NCBI GenBank assembly: GCA_021414245.1
Contig: JAIOOU010000016.1
Span: 103,931 to 167,930, forward strand
DNA length: 64,000 nt
Reading direction: 5' to 3'
Origin: Chloroflexota bacterium
GTDB lineage: Bacteria > Chloroflexota > Anaerolineae > Anaerolineales > Villigracilaceae
Positions 18,683 through 28,025 of the stretch are shown here, one piece after another. The position numbers were made by a program, and so were the translations under genes. Under the pieces are notes generated by a model. That model made no database searches. It was not told the DNA's origin and was given only the letters and a program-made list of their open reading frames with translations. Numbering within the stretch: the stretch's first letter is position 1; every line of letters begins with the position of its first letter.

Positions 18683-19387
18683 TTACAGTTCGATCTGTTT
18701 CAATAATTCCGTCAGTTGTCCCATGTTTTCAAGCTGGTAAAACCCGCTCTGTTCATTTGAAGGCACCTCTGCGGCCTCATGCAGCCAGGTGGTTTCGTAC
18801 GGGATGTAAACTGCGCTTCCGCCCAACTCCAGGATGGGCAGGATATCAGACCGGATCGAATTGCCGACCATCAACAAGTTATTTGCGGAGATCGAGTGTT
18901 TTTTTAGGATATGCGCGTAGCTATCGGCTGTCTTGTGACTCACCACTTCGATGGAATGGAAATATTTGCCCAATCCGGAACGTTCGATTTTTGTTTCCTG
19001 ATCCAACAGATCTCCCTTTGTAATGACCATCAAGCGGTGGTCCCGGGCAAGTTGCGGCAGGGTGGCAGCTACGTGATCAAGCAGCTGCACATCAGCGCCC
19101 AGCATTTCGCGGGCCAGATCGATCAATGTCTGTATATCCTTGCCGTTAATGCGTCCTTCGGTCAGCTCTACAGCCGTTTCGATCATCGAAAGCGCGAAGG
19201 CTTTAATCCCATACCCGAAATGCCGGATGTTCCGGGTTTCGGTTTGGTATAGGCGTTCATTTACCCATTCCGGATTATGATATTGAGACAACAGGCTGGC
19301 AAACCGGTTTTGAGCTTCCACGTAAAAGCGCTCGTTGTGCCAGAGGGTATCGTCCGCGTCAAATGCTATGATCTCAAACCTGGACAT
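18683..19387 (-). CDS. HAD-superfamily hydrolase
   Basis: A 234-residue phosphatase-like protein. Motif I DADDT is at residues 10-14 (nucleophile Asp10, general acid Asp12). Motif II is in LMVITKGD, and motif IV is GNSIRSDILP. A helical cap domain lies between motifs I and II. Substrate unknown. It is the first gene of a three-gene leftward set with the Nmad2-like protein. Confidence 0.9.
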   Translation of the reverse strand: MSRFEIIAFDADDTLWHNERFYVEAQNRFASLLSQYHNPEWVNERLYQTETRNIRHFGYGIKAFALSMIETAVELTEGRINGKDIQTLIDLAREMLGADVQLLDHVAATLPQLARDHRLMVITKGDLLDQETKIERSGLGKYFHSIEVVSHKTADSYAHILKKHSISANNLLMVGNSIRSDILPILELGGSAVYIPYETTWLHEAAEVPSNEQSGFYQLENMGQLTELLKQIEL

Positions 19388-19510
19388 GAATGCATTCCTC
19401 GAAAATCATGATTAATGCTCTCTCTAAATGGATTTTGATTATACAATAGGATGCCGGGCCGGATATCCTGGCCTGACTGGGTTACCATCTCTGAAAGAAG
19501 GAGGCACGCA

Positions 19511-19753
19511 ATGACGGAAAAATTTACAAAGGGGGAGGCGCATGGCTGCATTGTTTGTGGAAAATTGTATCAGGTATATGTGGTCAATGATGCGAACGGA
19601 AAGTATATCGATTGCAAGGTGATGAGCGCCGGAGCCCGGCATGTCCCGGATTCCCGCAGGCCTTTGGTTGCCTGTGAAAAACACACTGCGGAGCAGGTGG
19701 AGGCAGCTGTTGTTCGTGTCTATGGTGCTCAACCGGATGATGGTGATGCGTAG
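19511..19753 (+). CDS. Small Cys-containing hypothetical protein
   Basis: An 80-residue protein, not recognised. It has a CIVC pair near residue 13 and a later Cys plus His (ACEKH), which could bind a metal as a single zinc-ribbon-like unit. ATG 19511 is chosen over the frame start at 19451 because GAAGGAGG lies directly upstream. It stands alone between the HAD gene (divergent) and the MFS exporter. Confidence 0.65.
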   Translation: MTEKFTKGEAHGCIVCGKLYQVYVVNDANGKYIDCKVMSAGARHVPDSRRPLVACEKHTAEQVEAAVVRVYGAQPDDGDA

Positions 19754-19847
19754 CAGCCTTGCGTGAACAGGGATGATGGGCTGGTAAGAAAATAACCGGC
19801 GCTCTTGTCTCAACCACTAAATATCATTTGATGACAGGAAATCGAAA

Positions 19848-21134
19848 TTGACCGATCTGATCGAACGCCCATCCTTGTTACAGACCTATACTCGCAGTTT
19901 CAGCCCCCTTAAGAATCGCAACCTGCGCATCTATCTCGGCGGCCAGACCATTTCCCTGTTGGGAACCTGGATGCAGTCCGCTGCGCAAAGCTGGGTAATT
20001 TGGGAGTTGACCCATTCGGAATCAGCCCTGGGGATCGTGGTGATGCTGAACAGCCTGCCGCTTCTCCTGCTTGGACCCTGGGCTGGAGGAATCGCCGACC
20101 GCTTCAATCGCCGCTTGATCCTGATCGTTACTCAGGCAATTGCCATGTTTCTGGCATTTGCCCTTGCGATTTTGATCCAGACAGGCCTGATCCAGATCTG
20201 GCATATCTACCTGTGCTCGCTGATTCTCGGCATTGTGGCCACACTCGACTTTCCGGCGCAGCAGGCATTTATCGGGGATATGTCCGGCATGGGGCAGGTC
20301 CGCCAGGCAGTCACTCTGAACATCATGATTCTTCAGGTCGCCCGAATGCTTGGGCCGGCTCTGGGCGGCTTTCTCTTGAAAGCGGTGGGCAACTCGGTTT
20401 CCTTTTGGATCAATGGGTTAAGTTTCTTCTTTGTGATCCTCAGCCTCTTGTTGATTCGTTCCCAGCAGGCGCAGCACAATGGCGCAAGTTCCCGCGGCCA
20501 GTTTCGGGAGACGCTTGATTTCCTTCGAACCCAGCCGCGCATGATCGACTTAATGGTCTTCGCTTCGCTCGTGACCTTTTTCGGGTTCTCCGTCTTCAAC
20601 ATTCTCCCCGCCGTGGCAGACCATGTTCTGCATGGTGACTCTCAAACTTTTGGGCTTTTGTCTGCAGCTTCCGGGGCGGGTGCTTTGGCGTCCACCATCT
20701 TCCTGCTTCCTCTTTCGCAAGCCGCCAAACGGATCGGGTTGATCGTCACGGGTGCGGCGGCGTGGATGGGCGCGTTCTTCCTGATGCTTTCCAGCTCGAC
20801 TTGGATGTCGCTCTCGATGACCGCCATCTTTTTTATGAGCCTGGGCGCGCCTCTGGTAATGACAACCGGACTGGGTGTGATGCAATTGATGGCGCCCAGG
20901 GATATGCGGGCCCGCATTATCAGTTTATTTACCATGCTGACCTTTGGGCTGCAGCCTCTCTCGTCCATTGTCATTGGTTATTCAGCGGAAGTGCTGGGGG
21001 TGCAAACTGCGATTTTTGTCAACGCCTTCTGCCTGATTGCCGGGGCTGTCCTGATGTTCCTTTTCCGAAAAGGATTGCGTCAGTGGGTATTACAGCCGGA
21101 TGCTCCGCCGATTCTTTCCTCATCCGGCCATTGA
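19848..21134 (+). CDS. MFS transporter, EntS-like
   Basis: A 428-residue major facilitator with about twelve helices. The loop between helices 2 and 3 has GGIADRFNRRLIL, the MFS signature, as in the EntS/MFS_3 exporters of siderophores and small molecules. The start is a TTG at 19848: there is no in-frame ATG between it and the first helix, and ACAGGAA lies upstream. A nearby ATG (19831) is out of frame and hits a stop. Substrate unknown. Followed by a strong terminator. Confidence 0.88.
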   Translation: MTDLIERPSLLQTYTRSFSPLKNRNLRIYLGGQTISLLGTWMQSAAQSWVIWELTHSESALGIVVMLNSLPLLLLGPWAGGIADRFNRRLILIVTQAIAMFLAFALAILIQTGLIQIWHIYLCSLILGIVATLDFPAQQAFIGDMSGMGQVRQAVTLNIMILQVARMLGPALGGFLLKAVGNSVSFWINGLSFFFVILSLLLIRSQQAQHNGASSRGQFRETLDFLRTQPRMIDLMVFASLVTFFGFSVFNILPAVADHVLHGDSQTFGLLSAASGAGALASTIFLLPLSQAAKRIGLIVTGAAAWMGAFFLMLSSSTWMSLSMTAIFFMSLGAPLVMTTGLGVMQLMAPRDMRARIISLFTMLTFGLQPLSSIVIGYSAEVLGVQTAIFVNAFCLIAGAVLMFLFRKGLRQWVLQPDAPPILSSSGH

Positions 21135-21169
21135 GGCCTGGATTGCCGCATTGTTTTACACAGAAAGTG

Positions 21170-21198
21170 AGACTCCCGAACCGGTTCGGGAGTCTTTT
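21170..21198 (+). terminator. Terminator of the MFS gene
   Basis: A perfect 26-base palindrome (AGACTCCCGAACC / GGTTCGGGAGTCT) followed by TTT. Confidence 0.75.
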
Positions 21199-21241
21199 CC
21201 ATTGTTTCCTCAATCTTAATATGAATTAGCCTGCGTCGCAG

Positions 21242-21270
21242 TTGGCTATTATCTCAAGTTGGTGTATCAT
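21242..21270 (+). promoter_or_regulatory. Possible promoter for FGGY kinase and lyase genes
   Basis: TTGGCT (21242-21247) and TATCAT (21265-21270), spaced by 17 bases, lie about 50 bases upstream of the kinase start. Both boxes deviate from consensus. Confidence 0.4.
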
Positions 21271-21320
21271 CATTTTGTTTTGGCCCGGCTATCTAAAACA
21301 CTCTTTAAATCGAGGGAATA

Positions 21321-22949
21321 ATGTCATCCATGGACAAATTCATTCTTGCAATCGACCTCGGGACCTCGGGACCCAAGGTCGCGATTTTCTCAACACAAGG
21401 CGAATTGATTGGCAGTGAATTTGAAGAAACACCGGTCCTGCTTCAGCCAGGCGGCGGAGCCGAGCAGGAACCGGAAGTCTGGTGGAAGGCTATCGAAAAA
21501 GCGGGAAAGCGGCTGCTTTCCAGGGGATTGGTTCCCAATAAAGAAATCGTTGCCATTGCCTCCACTGCTCAATGGTCTGGCACTGTTGCCGTGGATCAGG
21601 ATGGCAATGCGCTTGGAAATGCGGTCATCTGGATGGATTCCCGCGGAGCTCCCTACGTCAAAAAAATGGTTGACGGACCGCTAAAAGTGGAAGGATATGG
21701 GCTTGCAAAGATACTGAAGTGGATCCGCCTGACGGGCGGCGCTCCCGGGATTTCAGGCAAGGACCCGATTGCCCACATTTTGTATCTCAAGAATATTCAT
21801 CCCGAGATCTATCAACGCACATATAAATTCTTGGAGCCGGTGGATTACATTGGGTTGCGCCTGACCGGCAGTTTCGCAGCATCGTTTAATTCGATCACAT
21901 TGAATTGGTTGACGGACAACCGTCACATCGAGCAGGTGACATATCACGACGGCTTGATCAAACTTTCGACCATCGATCGCGCGAAACTCCCCGACCTGAA
22001 ACCTGCCAATGCGATCCTTGGATTTCTCCGCTCCGAGATCGCCCGCGCCTGGGGTTTACGCGAAGATGTTCAGGTGCTGATGGGCTCGCCGGATGTGCAC
22101 TCGGCAGCCATCGGGTCCGGCGCGGTACGGGACTTTGAACCGCATCTGTATATTGGCACTTCCGGCTGGCTGACCTGTCATGTCCCATTCAAGAAGACCG
22201 ATCTGTTTCATAACCTGGCCGCGCTCCCGTCCGGGATTCCCGGGCGATACTTGCTCACAAACGAGCAGGAGTCCGCGGGGGGGTGTTTGCAGTATTTACG
22301 CAACAACATCCTCTTCCCGCAGGATGAATTATCCACCGGGGAGAGGCCGTCAAACGCCTATGAATTGCTTGACCGGATGGCTGAACGCACGCCTGCGGGC
22401 AGCGGCAAGTTGATCTTCACTCCCTGGCTTTATGGAGAGCGCACTCCTGTGGATGATCATCTTGTGCGCGGGGGGTTTTATAATCAATCCTTGAATACGA
22501 CCCGCGCGGACATGGTGCGCGCCGTATTTGAAGGTGTGGCCTATAATTCGCGCTGGCTGTTGAAATATGTGGAGCAGTTCAATGGGCGGCCCGTTGAATC
22601 CATTAATATGGTTGGAGGCGGGGCCAGGTCAAATATCTGGTGCCAGATCCATGCAGACGTGATGAATCGCACCATTCAGCAGGTGAAGGATCCAATGGAA
22701 GCCAATGTGCGCGGCGCGGCCCTGCTTGCATCTGCCGGTCTTGGATATTTGAAATATGATGAGATCGGCACGCATGTGAAGATCGCAAACACGTACATGC
22801 CCAATCCGGATCATCGCAAAATTTACGACGAGTTGTTTCGTGAGTTTCTTGCGATCTACGAAAGCAACCGCAGGATATATGCACGCCTGAACAAGCCCTT
22901 CGATCCCGAAGAAAAAATACTGGAGATCATTGATGAGTTGGAAGGATAG
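21321..22949 (+). CDS. FGGY-family carbohydrate kinase (xylulokinase-like)
   Basis: A 542-residue sugar or polyol kinase. The N-terminal ATPase-fold domain begins [14 protein letters not shown]. Further family segments are QWSGTVAVD, a phosphate-site IGTSGW, and the FGGY signature region [20 protein letters not shown]. The usual length for xylulokinases is about 490-520 residues, so this one is slightly long. The substrate cannot be assigned. Its 3' end overlaps the sphingosine-1-phosphate-lyase-like gene by 17 bases, suggesting the phosphorylated product may feed that enzyme (inference). Confidence 0.9.
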   Translation: MSSMDKFILAIDLGTSGPKVAIFSTQGELIGSEFEETPVLLQPGGGAEQEPEVWWKAIEKAGKRLLSRGLVPNKEIVAIASTAQWSGTVAVDQDGNALGNAVIWMDSRGAPYVKKMVDGPLKVEGYGLAKILKWIRLTGGAPGISGKDPIAHILYLKNIHPEIYQRTYKFLEPVDYIGLRLTGSFAASFNSITLNWLTDNRHIEQVTYHDGLIKLSTIDRAKLPDLKPANAILGFLRSEIARAWGLREDVQVLMGSPDVHSAAIGSGAVRDFEPHLYIGTSGWLTCHVPFKKTDLFHNLAALPSGIPGRYLLTNEQESAGGCLQYLRNNILFPQDELSTGERPSNAYELLDRMAERTPAGSGKLIFTPWLYGERTPVDDHLVRGGFYNQSLNTTRADMVRAVFEGVAYNSRWLLKYVEQFNGRPVESINMVGGGARSNIWCQIHADVMNRTIQQVKDPMEANVRGAALLASAGLGYLKYDEIGTHVKIANTYMPNPDHRKIYDELFREFLAIYESNRRIYARLNKPFDPEEKILEIIDELEG

Positions 22950-24435
22950 TTTCTTTAGTCTGTTGGGGAAACTTAATCCCCGTTTTTTGGCGTTTGCCGA
23001 AAGGCAAATGAAGAACATTCCCGGTGTTGGTAAAAAGATCGACGAGGAATATGCCGGGATCATGGCCGGGCTGGAGAGTTCCGCCAAACCGTATAAAAAC
23101 AAATTCGCCGCCTTCACGCAGATCCCTGAAACCGGACGCAGTCATGCGGAAATTCTGCGTGATATGGAGGCCATGCGTGCCCAGGAGGAATCGCACTGGA
23201 AGGACGGCTTTGTTTCGGGAGCCGTCTATCATGGAGACCAGGAGCATATTGATTTCCTAAACCAGGTGTATGCCATCAATTCGCAGAGCAACTCCCTTCA
23301 TGCGGATGTCTGGCCAAGCGCCACCAAATTCGAGGCGGAAATCGTGGCGATGACCGGAAACATGCTCGGTGGGGCAGGTCTGGATGTTTGCGGCACGGTA
23401 TCCTCCGGGGGCACGGAAAGCATCATGCTCGCGATGAAAACCTACCGCGATCAGGCGCGGGAGATGAAGGGAATCACCAAGCCTGAGATGATCGTCCCGA
23501 TCACCGCACATGCCGCATTCGATAAAGCCAGTCAATACTTCAATATCAAGACCGTTCATATTCCGGTGGATGAAAATTTTCGGGCGGATGTAAACGCGGC
23601 CAGGAAAGCGATCACGGCGAATACGATCGCCCTTGTCGGTTCGGCGCCTTCCTTCCCGCATGGTGCGATCGACCCGATTTCGGAATTATCAGAGCTTGCC
23701 AGGGAAAAACATATCGGTTTTCATACGGATGCATGCCTGGGCGGATTCGTTCTCCCGTGGGCGGAAAAATTGGGATATCCCGTGCCTCCTTTTGATTTCC
23801 GCCTGCCGGGGGTCACCTCCATGTCGGCAGATACCCACAAATATGGGTATGCAGCCAAAGGCACATCCGTGGTTTTGTATCGTTCCCAGGATTTAAGGCA
23901 CTTTCAGTATTACACCTCGACAGAGTGGCCCGGTGGCTTGTATTTTTCGCCAACATTTGCCGGCAGCCGCCCGGGTGCATTGAGCGCGGCGTGCTGGGCC
24001 GCCTTGACTGCGATCGGGGCGCAGGGATATTTATCCGCAACTGGAAAGATCCTTGAGACTGCGGCTGCGATCAAGAAGGGCATCCGTGAAATCCCGGAAT
24101 TACACGTTTTGGGCGACCCTCTTTTTGTGGTTGCATTTGCATCGGACACGATCAATGTCTACAAAGTTCTGGATTACATGTCGCATAAAAATTGGAGTCT
24201 GAATGGACTGCATAAGCCGACCTGCGTGCATTTATGCGTCACATTGCGGCATGCCCAGCCGGGTGTTGCCGAACGGTTCCTGAACGATTTGCGCGAAGCC
24301 GTTCAGCACGTCAAACAGCACCCGCAGGAAAAAGGCAGCATGGCGCCTGTGTATGGCATGGCGGCGACCCTGCCTTTGCGTGGCATGGTCAGCGATTTGC
24401 TCAAGAAATATCTGGATCTGATATTCAAGGTCTGA
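22933..24435 (+). CDS. PLP-dependent lyase resembling sphingosine-1-phosphate lyase
   Basis: A 500-residue group II decarboxylase-type PLP enzyme. The PLP Lys is Lys303 in [24 protein letters not shown] (about 157-168) binds the cofactor phosphate, and the His/Asp pair is in [13 protein letters not shown]. The overall order and the C-terminal [12 protein letters not shown] resemble S1P lyase, which splits phosphorylated sphingoid bases into phosphoethanolamine and a fatty aldehyde, more than glutamate decarboxylase. ATG 22933 overlaps the kinase gene by 17 bases. The natural substrate here is unknown. Confidence 0.85.
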   Translation: MSWKDSFFSLLGKLNPRFLAFAERQMKNIPGVGKKIDEEYAGIMAGLESSAKPYKNKFAAFTQIPETGRSHAEILRDMEAMRAQEESHWKDGFVSGAVYHGDQEHIDFLNQVYAINSQSNSLHADVWPSATKFEAEIVAMTGNMLGGAGLDVCGTVSSGGTESIMLAMKTYRDQAREMKGITKPEMIVPITAHAAFDKASQYFNIKTVHIPVDENFRADVNAARKAITANTIALVGSAPSFPHGAIDPISELSELAREKHIGFHTDACLGGFVLPWAEKLGYPVPPFDFRLPGVTSMSADTHKYGYAAKGTSVVLYRSQDLRHFQYYTSTEWPGGLYFSPTFAGSRPGALSAACWAALTAIGAQGYLSATGKILETAAAIKKGIREIPELHVLGDPLFVVAFASDTINVYKVLDYMSHKNWSLNGLHKPTCVHLCVTLRHAQPGVAERFLNDLREAVQHVKQHPQEKGSMAPVYGMAATLPLRGMVSDLLKKYLDLIFKV

Positions 24436-24442
24436 TGAAAAG

Positions 24443-24479
24443 AACAAAAAACCCGGCATTTTGCCGGTTTTTTTTGTTC
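24443..24479. terminator. Bidirectional terminator between lyase and multiheme cytochrome genes
   Basis: AACAAAAAACCCGGCA stem with TTTT loop and complementary T-rich right arm, between convergent genes. Confidence 0.85.
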
Positions 24480-24503
24480 AAGGATATACGGGTAGGTGTC
24501 CGA

Positions 24504-25712
24504 TTATCTTTCCACTGAATGGCATTTATGGCAATACTGCGAACTTTGTTCCTTCGGATTCTGCTGGCAGGTAGATCCCATGACGGGACGAAAATTAAAC
24601 CTTTGTTTGGTAGCCTTGCCGATCATCTCATAGGTCCCGTCTGAAAGAACCCGTGTGTTCCAGAGAGGTTCCCCTTTTTCGGTCATTAGGATGGTGTCTC
24701 CGATCTTCAGGCCTACGACTGGATTGAGTATGGACATCCGGAAGGCGATATCATTCGGGTCCGCCAGAGTTTTCGTCAGAGGCAATTCGTTCAGGGTCCC
24801 GTGACAGGTCTTGCATTGCACGTATTGGATCTCCTTTTGATTGGAGTGGATATCGCCGTCTCCCATGGCTTCACTGCGCGTGTGGCAGTCCACGCAATCC
24901 AATGTGTATTCGCATTTTGTGAACTGGGCAATTGGCTGGTAATAATCATGGACCCGGTCAACTGGCTGGTCCGTCCTTTCGACAAAAGTCATGGTTCGCA
25001 GGTCGTAATTGCCGCGATTGTGGCACGCATTGCATTGTGTGTAGGGAATGGCCGTGCTGAGTGTGTGTTTTCCGGTTGAATGGCATGCCGCACAGCCGGT
25101 CTGCCGGACAAACGCGTTGCCTTTCTGAGGCGCGGCATGCAGGTGACAGTTCAGGCAATTTTCCCCGAATTTTTGTATCATCGGGTTCGTTTCTGCTGAC
25201 GCATTGAATTCCTGCAAGGATTGGATCCCGGATTGGGTGTGTTCATCCATGATGGCTTTGATGCCAAACTGGGCGATAAGATCCGGTTGCGCGCCGAAAG
25301 TAAAACGGATATTTGCAATTGCGCCGGCATAGGTGGATTGGACGCTCGTCATCACACGCTGAATGTGATCTCGGTTTTCCGCTTCGCTTCCGGAGTGACA
25401 ACTGCTCCCGCCGCATGAAATCTCGGCCACAGCCAGATCGGAAGGATTTGCCCCGCCGCGCATCGTGCTGTGTGCGAGGTCAGCATTCAGGGCAAGACGT
25501 TCTCCGCCATGGCAGCTAACGCAGCCAAAGGTTTTAACGGGATGTGATGAACTGATCTCCGGCAGTTCCGCATGACAGGTGAGGCAGTATTCGGGCTGGC
25601 CGGTTAACACGGGAATAATCTCAACAGGTTTTTGTTGACGCGAGGCGACCCACCATGCCAGAGACAGGGAAAGTAAAAGCAAACCGGAGGCAACCACCAT
25701 TATTTTTCGCAT
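24504..25712 (-). CDS. Multiheme cytochrome c with nine heme-binding sites
   Basis: A 402-residue exported protein with an N-terminal membrane helix (about 5-24) as uncleaved anchor or signal. It contains eight CXXCH sites (CLTCH, CVSCH, CLNCH, CAACH, CNACH, CVDCH, CKTCH, CHKCH) and one unusual CX4CH site (CGGSSCH, third in order). It lies one base after cytochrome b and is the last gene of the redox operon. It most likely passes electrons between the cytochrome b and an external donor or acceptor. It does not obviously match tetrathionate or nitrite reductase families by motif, so it is a carrier of unknown partner. Confidence 0.88.
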   Translation of the reverse strand: MRKIMVVASGLLLLSLSLAWWVASRQQKPVEIIPVLTGQPEYCLTCHAELPEISSSHPVKTFGCVSCHGGERLALNADLAHSTMRGGANPSDLAVAEISCGGSSCHSGSEAENRDHIQRVMTSVQSTYAGAIANIRFTFGAQPDLIAQFGIKAIMDEHTQSGIQSLQEFNASAETNPMIQKFGENCLNCHLHAAPQKGNAFVRQTGCAACHSTGKHTLSTAIPYTQCNACHNRGNYDLRTMTFVERTDQPVDRVHDYYQPIAQFTKCEYTLDCVDCHTRSEAMGDGDIHSNQKEIQYVQCKTCHGTLNELPLTKTLADPNDIAFRMSILNPVVGLKIGDTILMTEKGEPLWNTRVLSDGTYEMIGKATKQRFNFRPVMGSTCQQNPKEQSSQYCHKCHSVER

Positions 25713-25713
25713 T

Positions 25714-26748
25714 TTACGGGGCTGATTGAATATTTAGGATTGTGAGTAGAACGATGCAGAAGGCCAGAGCGGTCAATACGACTTGAGCGAGGCGATTGGA
25801 TTTAGGGAACCATTGCCCCAGTTCGCTTTGCTTTGGGTTAGGGAAAAAATATGGGATTAATGCCACGACCATCAGGACGGTTACTGGCGCAAGCACTCCC
25901 CACAGAAAAGGATCGCCCCACTTCAGCATTTGCTGCACCCACAAAAAGAACCAGGGTGCACGCGAATCAGTGGTCAATAAGCGGACCTCCGTAATGGCGG
26001 GACCAATTGGAGCAGGTGAAAAAGCCGAAAAAACGATTAGGGCAGCGCCGGTCAATATCATCGCAAGAGTTTCGCGGCGAACCAGCTCAAAGCGCGAGAT
26101 GCGCCCGGGGTCGGCACGCAGGCCTGGTGGAGGGAGAGCGATCCCGCCGTCGCGGCGCACCCGAAAGGCATGCCAGGCGCCCAGACCGGCCAAAACGATT
26201 GCCAGCACAAAAATATGCCAGGCATAAAATCGGATCAGTGTGGAGGGTCCGGGCTCGCTGCCGCCGATCAGAATCCCATATAGATCGTTTCCAATGATTG
26301 GAATGGTTTTGATCAGATTTGTCCCCACCACAAGTGCCCACTGTATTCCCGTATCCCAGCGCAGGATATATCCGGTGAAATTAATAAAAATTGAAACAAT
26401 GAACAAGATTAATCCCAACACATAATTAAAGCGGCGGGGAGGGGTGTAAGCCCCCGTAAAAATAACTCTTGCAAGATGCACCATGCTTACAATGACCAAT
26501 AACTGGGCCGCCCAAAAATGAAGGTTGCGAACCAGTCCGCCAAAAGGGACCAGGTATGTGATGGTTTGAATTGAGACGGCCGCCTGTTCCGGCGTGGGAA
26601 TGTAAAAAAACATCTCCAGCGCGCCGGTGAGGGCCAAAACAAGCATCAGGAAAACTGCGGTCCCGCCGGCGCCAAGGGTGTAGCGCCAGCGCGATTGTGC
26701 GGCTGGGATGGTGGGCGGATGCAAATGATGGAAAAAGTTTGGACGCAT
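25714..26748 (-). CDS. Cytochrome b (b6-subunit IV type), without Rieske partner nearby
   Basis: A 344-residue membrane protein. The N-terminal part (about 25-225) is a cytochrome b6-like four-helix domain with two His pairs (NLHFWAAQLLVIVSMVHL; WHIFVLAIVLAGLGAWH). The C-terminal part (about 250-344) resembles subunit IV (APWFFLWVQQMLKWGDPF in place of the usual PEWYFLW). It should bind two b-hemes and exchange electrons with quinone. ATG 26748 is chosen; the longer frame to 26835 runs through a terminator hairpin. No membrane Rieske protein is in the operon. The one-base gap to a nine-site cytochrome c suggests a Rieske-less b/c complex. Confidence 0.88.
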   Translation of the reverse strand: MRPNFFHHLHPPTIPAAQSRWRYTLGAGGTAVFLMLVLALTGALEMFFYIPTPEQAAVSIQTITYLVPFGGLVRNLHFWAAQLLVIVSMVHLARVIFTGAYTPPRRFNYVLGLILFIVSIFINFTGYILRWDTGIQWALVVGTNLIKTIPIIGNDLYGILIGGSEPGPSTLIRFYAWHIFVLAIVLAGLGAWHAFRVRRDGGIALPPPGLRADPGRISRFELVRRETLAMILTGAALIVFSAFSPAPIGPAITEVRLLTTDSRAPWFFLWVQQMLKWGDPFLWGVLAPVTVLMVVALIPYFFPNPKQSELGQWFPKSNRLAQVVLTALAFCIVLLTILNIQSAP

Positions 26749-26766
26749 TGAAAAATTATAGCCGAT

Positions 26767-26798
26767 AAAAAGCGGGCCACGTTTCAAGCGTGGCCCGC
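26767..26798 (-). terminator. Terminator or attenuator inside the redox operon
   Basis: Read on the minus strand: stem GCGGGCCACG / CGTGGCCCGC, 7-base loop, then TTTTT. It lies between the NrfD-type gene and cytochrome b, so it could lower or separate expression of the last two genes. Confidence 0.75.
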
Positions 26799-26831
26799 CA
26801 ATGTCAGCATGGCATGATAGCTCTCTGAAAT

Positions 26832-28025
26832 TCAATCCCCGAAGGAAGGCGCCTTGGGATCATGCTCTTCTTCAAAGACAGGCAGGTATTTTGCCGCGAG
26901 CCCAAAGGCCAGGATGCCGGCAGCAAAGATGCCCAGCGAGACCGAAATTTCGGGCAGGGTTGGCATATAGTGAACATTGCTCATGAAGGCAGGCATGTAA
27001 AACATGGGGTCGGGATGCCTGACTGCAAACCAGCTGACGTTGAATCGATTCAGGATCATGCCGAGCAGCAGGATGATCGCGCCTGCCAACAGGCCGTTTG
27101 CACTTTTACGATTTCCCCTGACCGAGAACCAGATGATCGGCGCGACGGCGCCAATGAGAATTTCTGCCCAGAATAGAATGCTGAATCCGCCGCTGGTGAA
27201 GAGATAATGTAGATCTCCCGCAAAAGCAAGCTCGCCAAACTTGAGAACCAGATAGATGGCTAGTACAACCGGGATGGCTTTTGCCAGTTTTTCGAGCAGG
27301 TGAGTTTCAAGTCCACGCTGGAAATAACGGGAACTTAGGGATGACTCAAGGATGATCATGGCCAACCCGACAGAGATGGCGGAAGTGAAGAACATGATCG
27401 GCAGCACGGGCGTCCACCATAATGGATGCAGTTTGGCTGGTTGGATGAGCAGCAGGGAGCCCAGGGAGGATTGATGCAAGGTGGAAAGCACCACGCCGAG
27501 AATGACGAACGGCATGATGTATTTATGGATAAGATGCGCCCATTTTTGGAGCTTGAATCCTTCAAACGCAACAGGCGCAAATTCGATCGCAAGCACCGTC
27601 AGATAAGACATCACACAGATGCCGATTTCCAGCAAGACCGATGTGCCGTTCCAATGGATCATCATATACCAGATGCGCTCCGGGTGGCCAAGGTCTACCA
27701 GCAGCGCGATGGCAACCATGATGTAGCCGAGGAATGCAGTGAGCACGGAGGGTCTTAGTAGTGGTTGAAATTCCTTGATGCCAAGAATATAAACTGAGCC
27801 TGCCATCAGGAAGCCGCCGCTGGAGATGACCACGCCTGTGAACAAATCGAAGCTGATCCAGAAGCCCCAGGGGTAGGAATAACTTAAATCGCTGATGGCG
27901 CCGATTCCAAAGATGTAGCGGATCATGGCAGTCACGAAGGCAATTCCCATCAGGATCAACAGGACCCAAACCAGCGGGCTGAAGTTTAACCGGAAGCGGG
28001 GTTGAATGGTAAGGTTGAGTTTCAT
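26832..28025 (-). CDS. NrfD/HybB-type quinone-interacting membrane subunit
   Basis: A 397-residue polytopic protein with about ten helices. It begins with a helix after FSPLVWVLL, followed by SYPWGFWISFDLFTGV and LVDLGHPERIWYM, which are hallmarks of the HybB/NrfD/PsrC family. These subunits exchange electrons between quinone and an attached iron-sulfur subunit. It overlaps the ferredoxin gene by four bases (ATGA), so it belongs with the molybdoenzyme as membrane anchor. HybB-like length and sequence fit better than PsrC. Confidence 0.9.
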   Translation of the reverse strand: MKLNLTIQPRFRLNFSPLVWVLLILMGIAFVTAMIRYIFGIGAISDLSYSYPWGFWISFDLFTGVVISSGGFLMAGSVYILGIKEFQPLLRPSVLTAFLGYIMVAIALLVDLGHPERIWYMMIHWNGTSVLLEIGICVMSYLTVLAIEFAPVAFEGFKLQKWAHLIHKYIMPFVILGVVLSTLHQSSLGSLLLIQPAKLHPLWWTPVLPIMFFTSAISVGLAMIILESSLSSRYFQRGLETHLLEKLAKAIPVVLAIYLVLKFGELAFAGDLHYLFTSGGFSILFWAEILIGAVAPIIWFSVRGNRKSANGLLAGAIILLLGMILNRFNVSWFAVRHPDPMFYMPAFMSNVHYMPTLPEISVSLGIFAAGILAFGLAAKYLPVFEEEHDPKAPSFGD

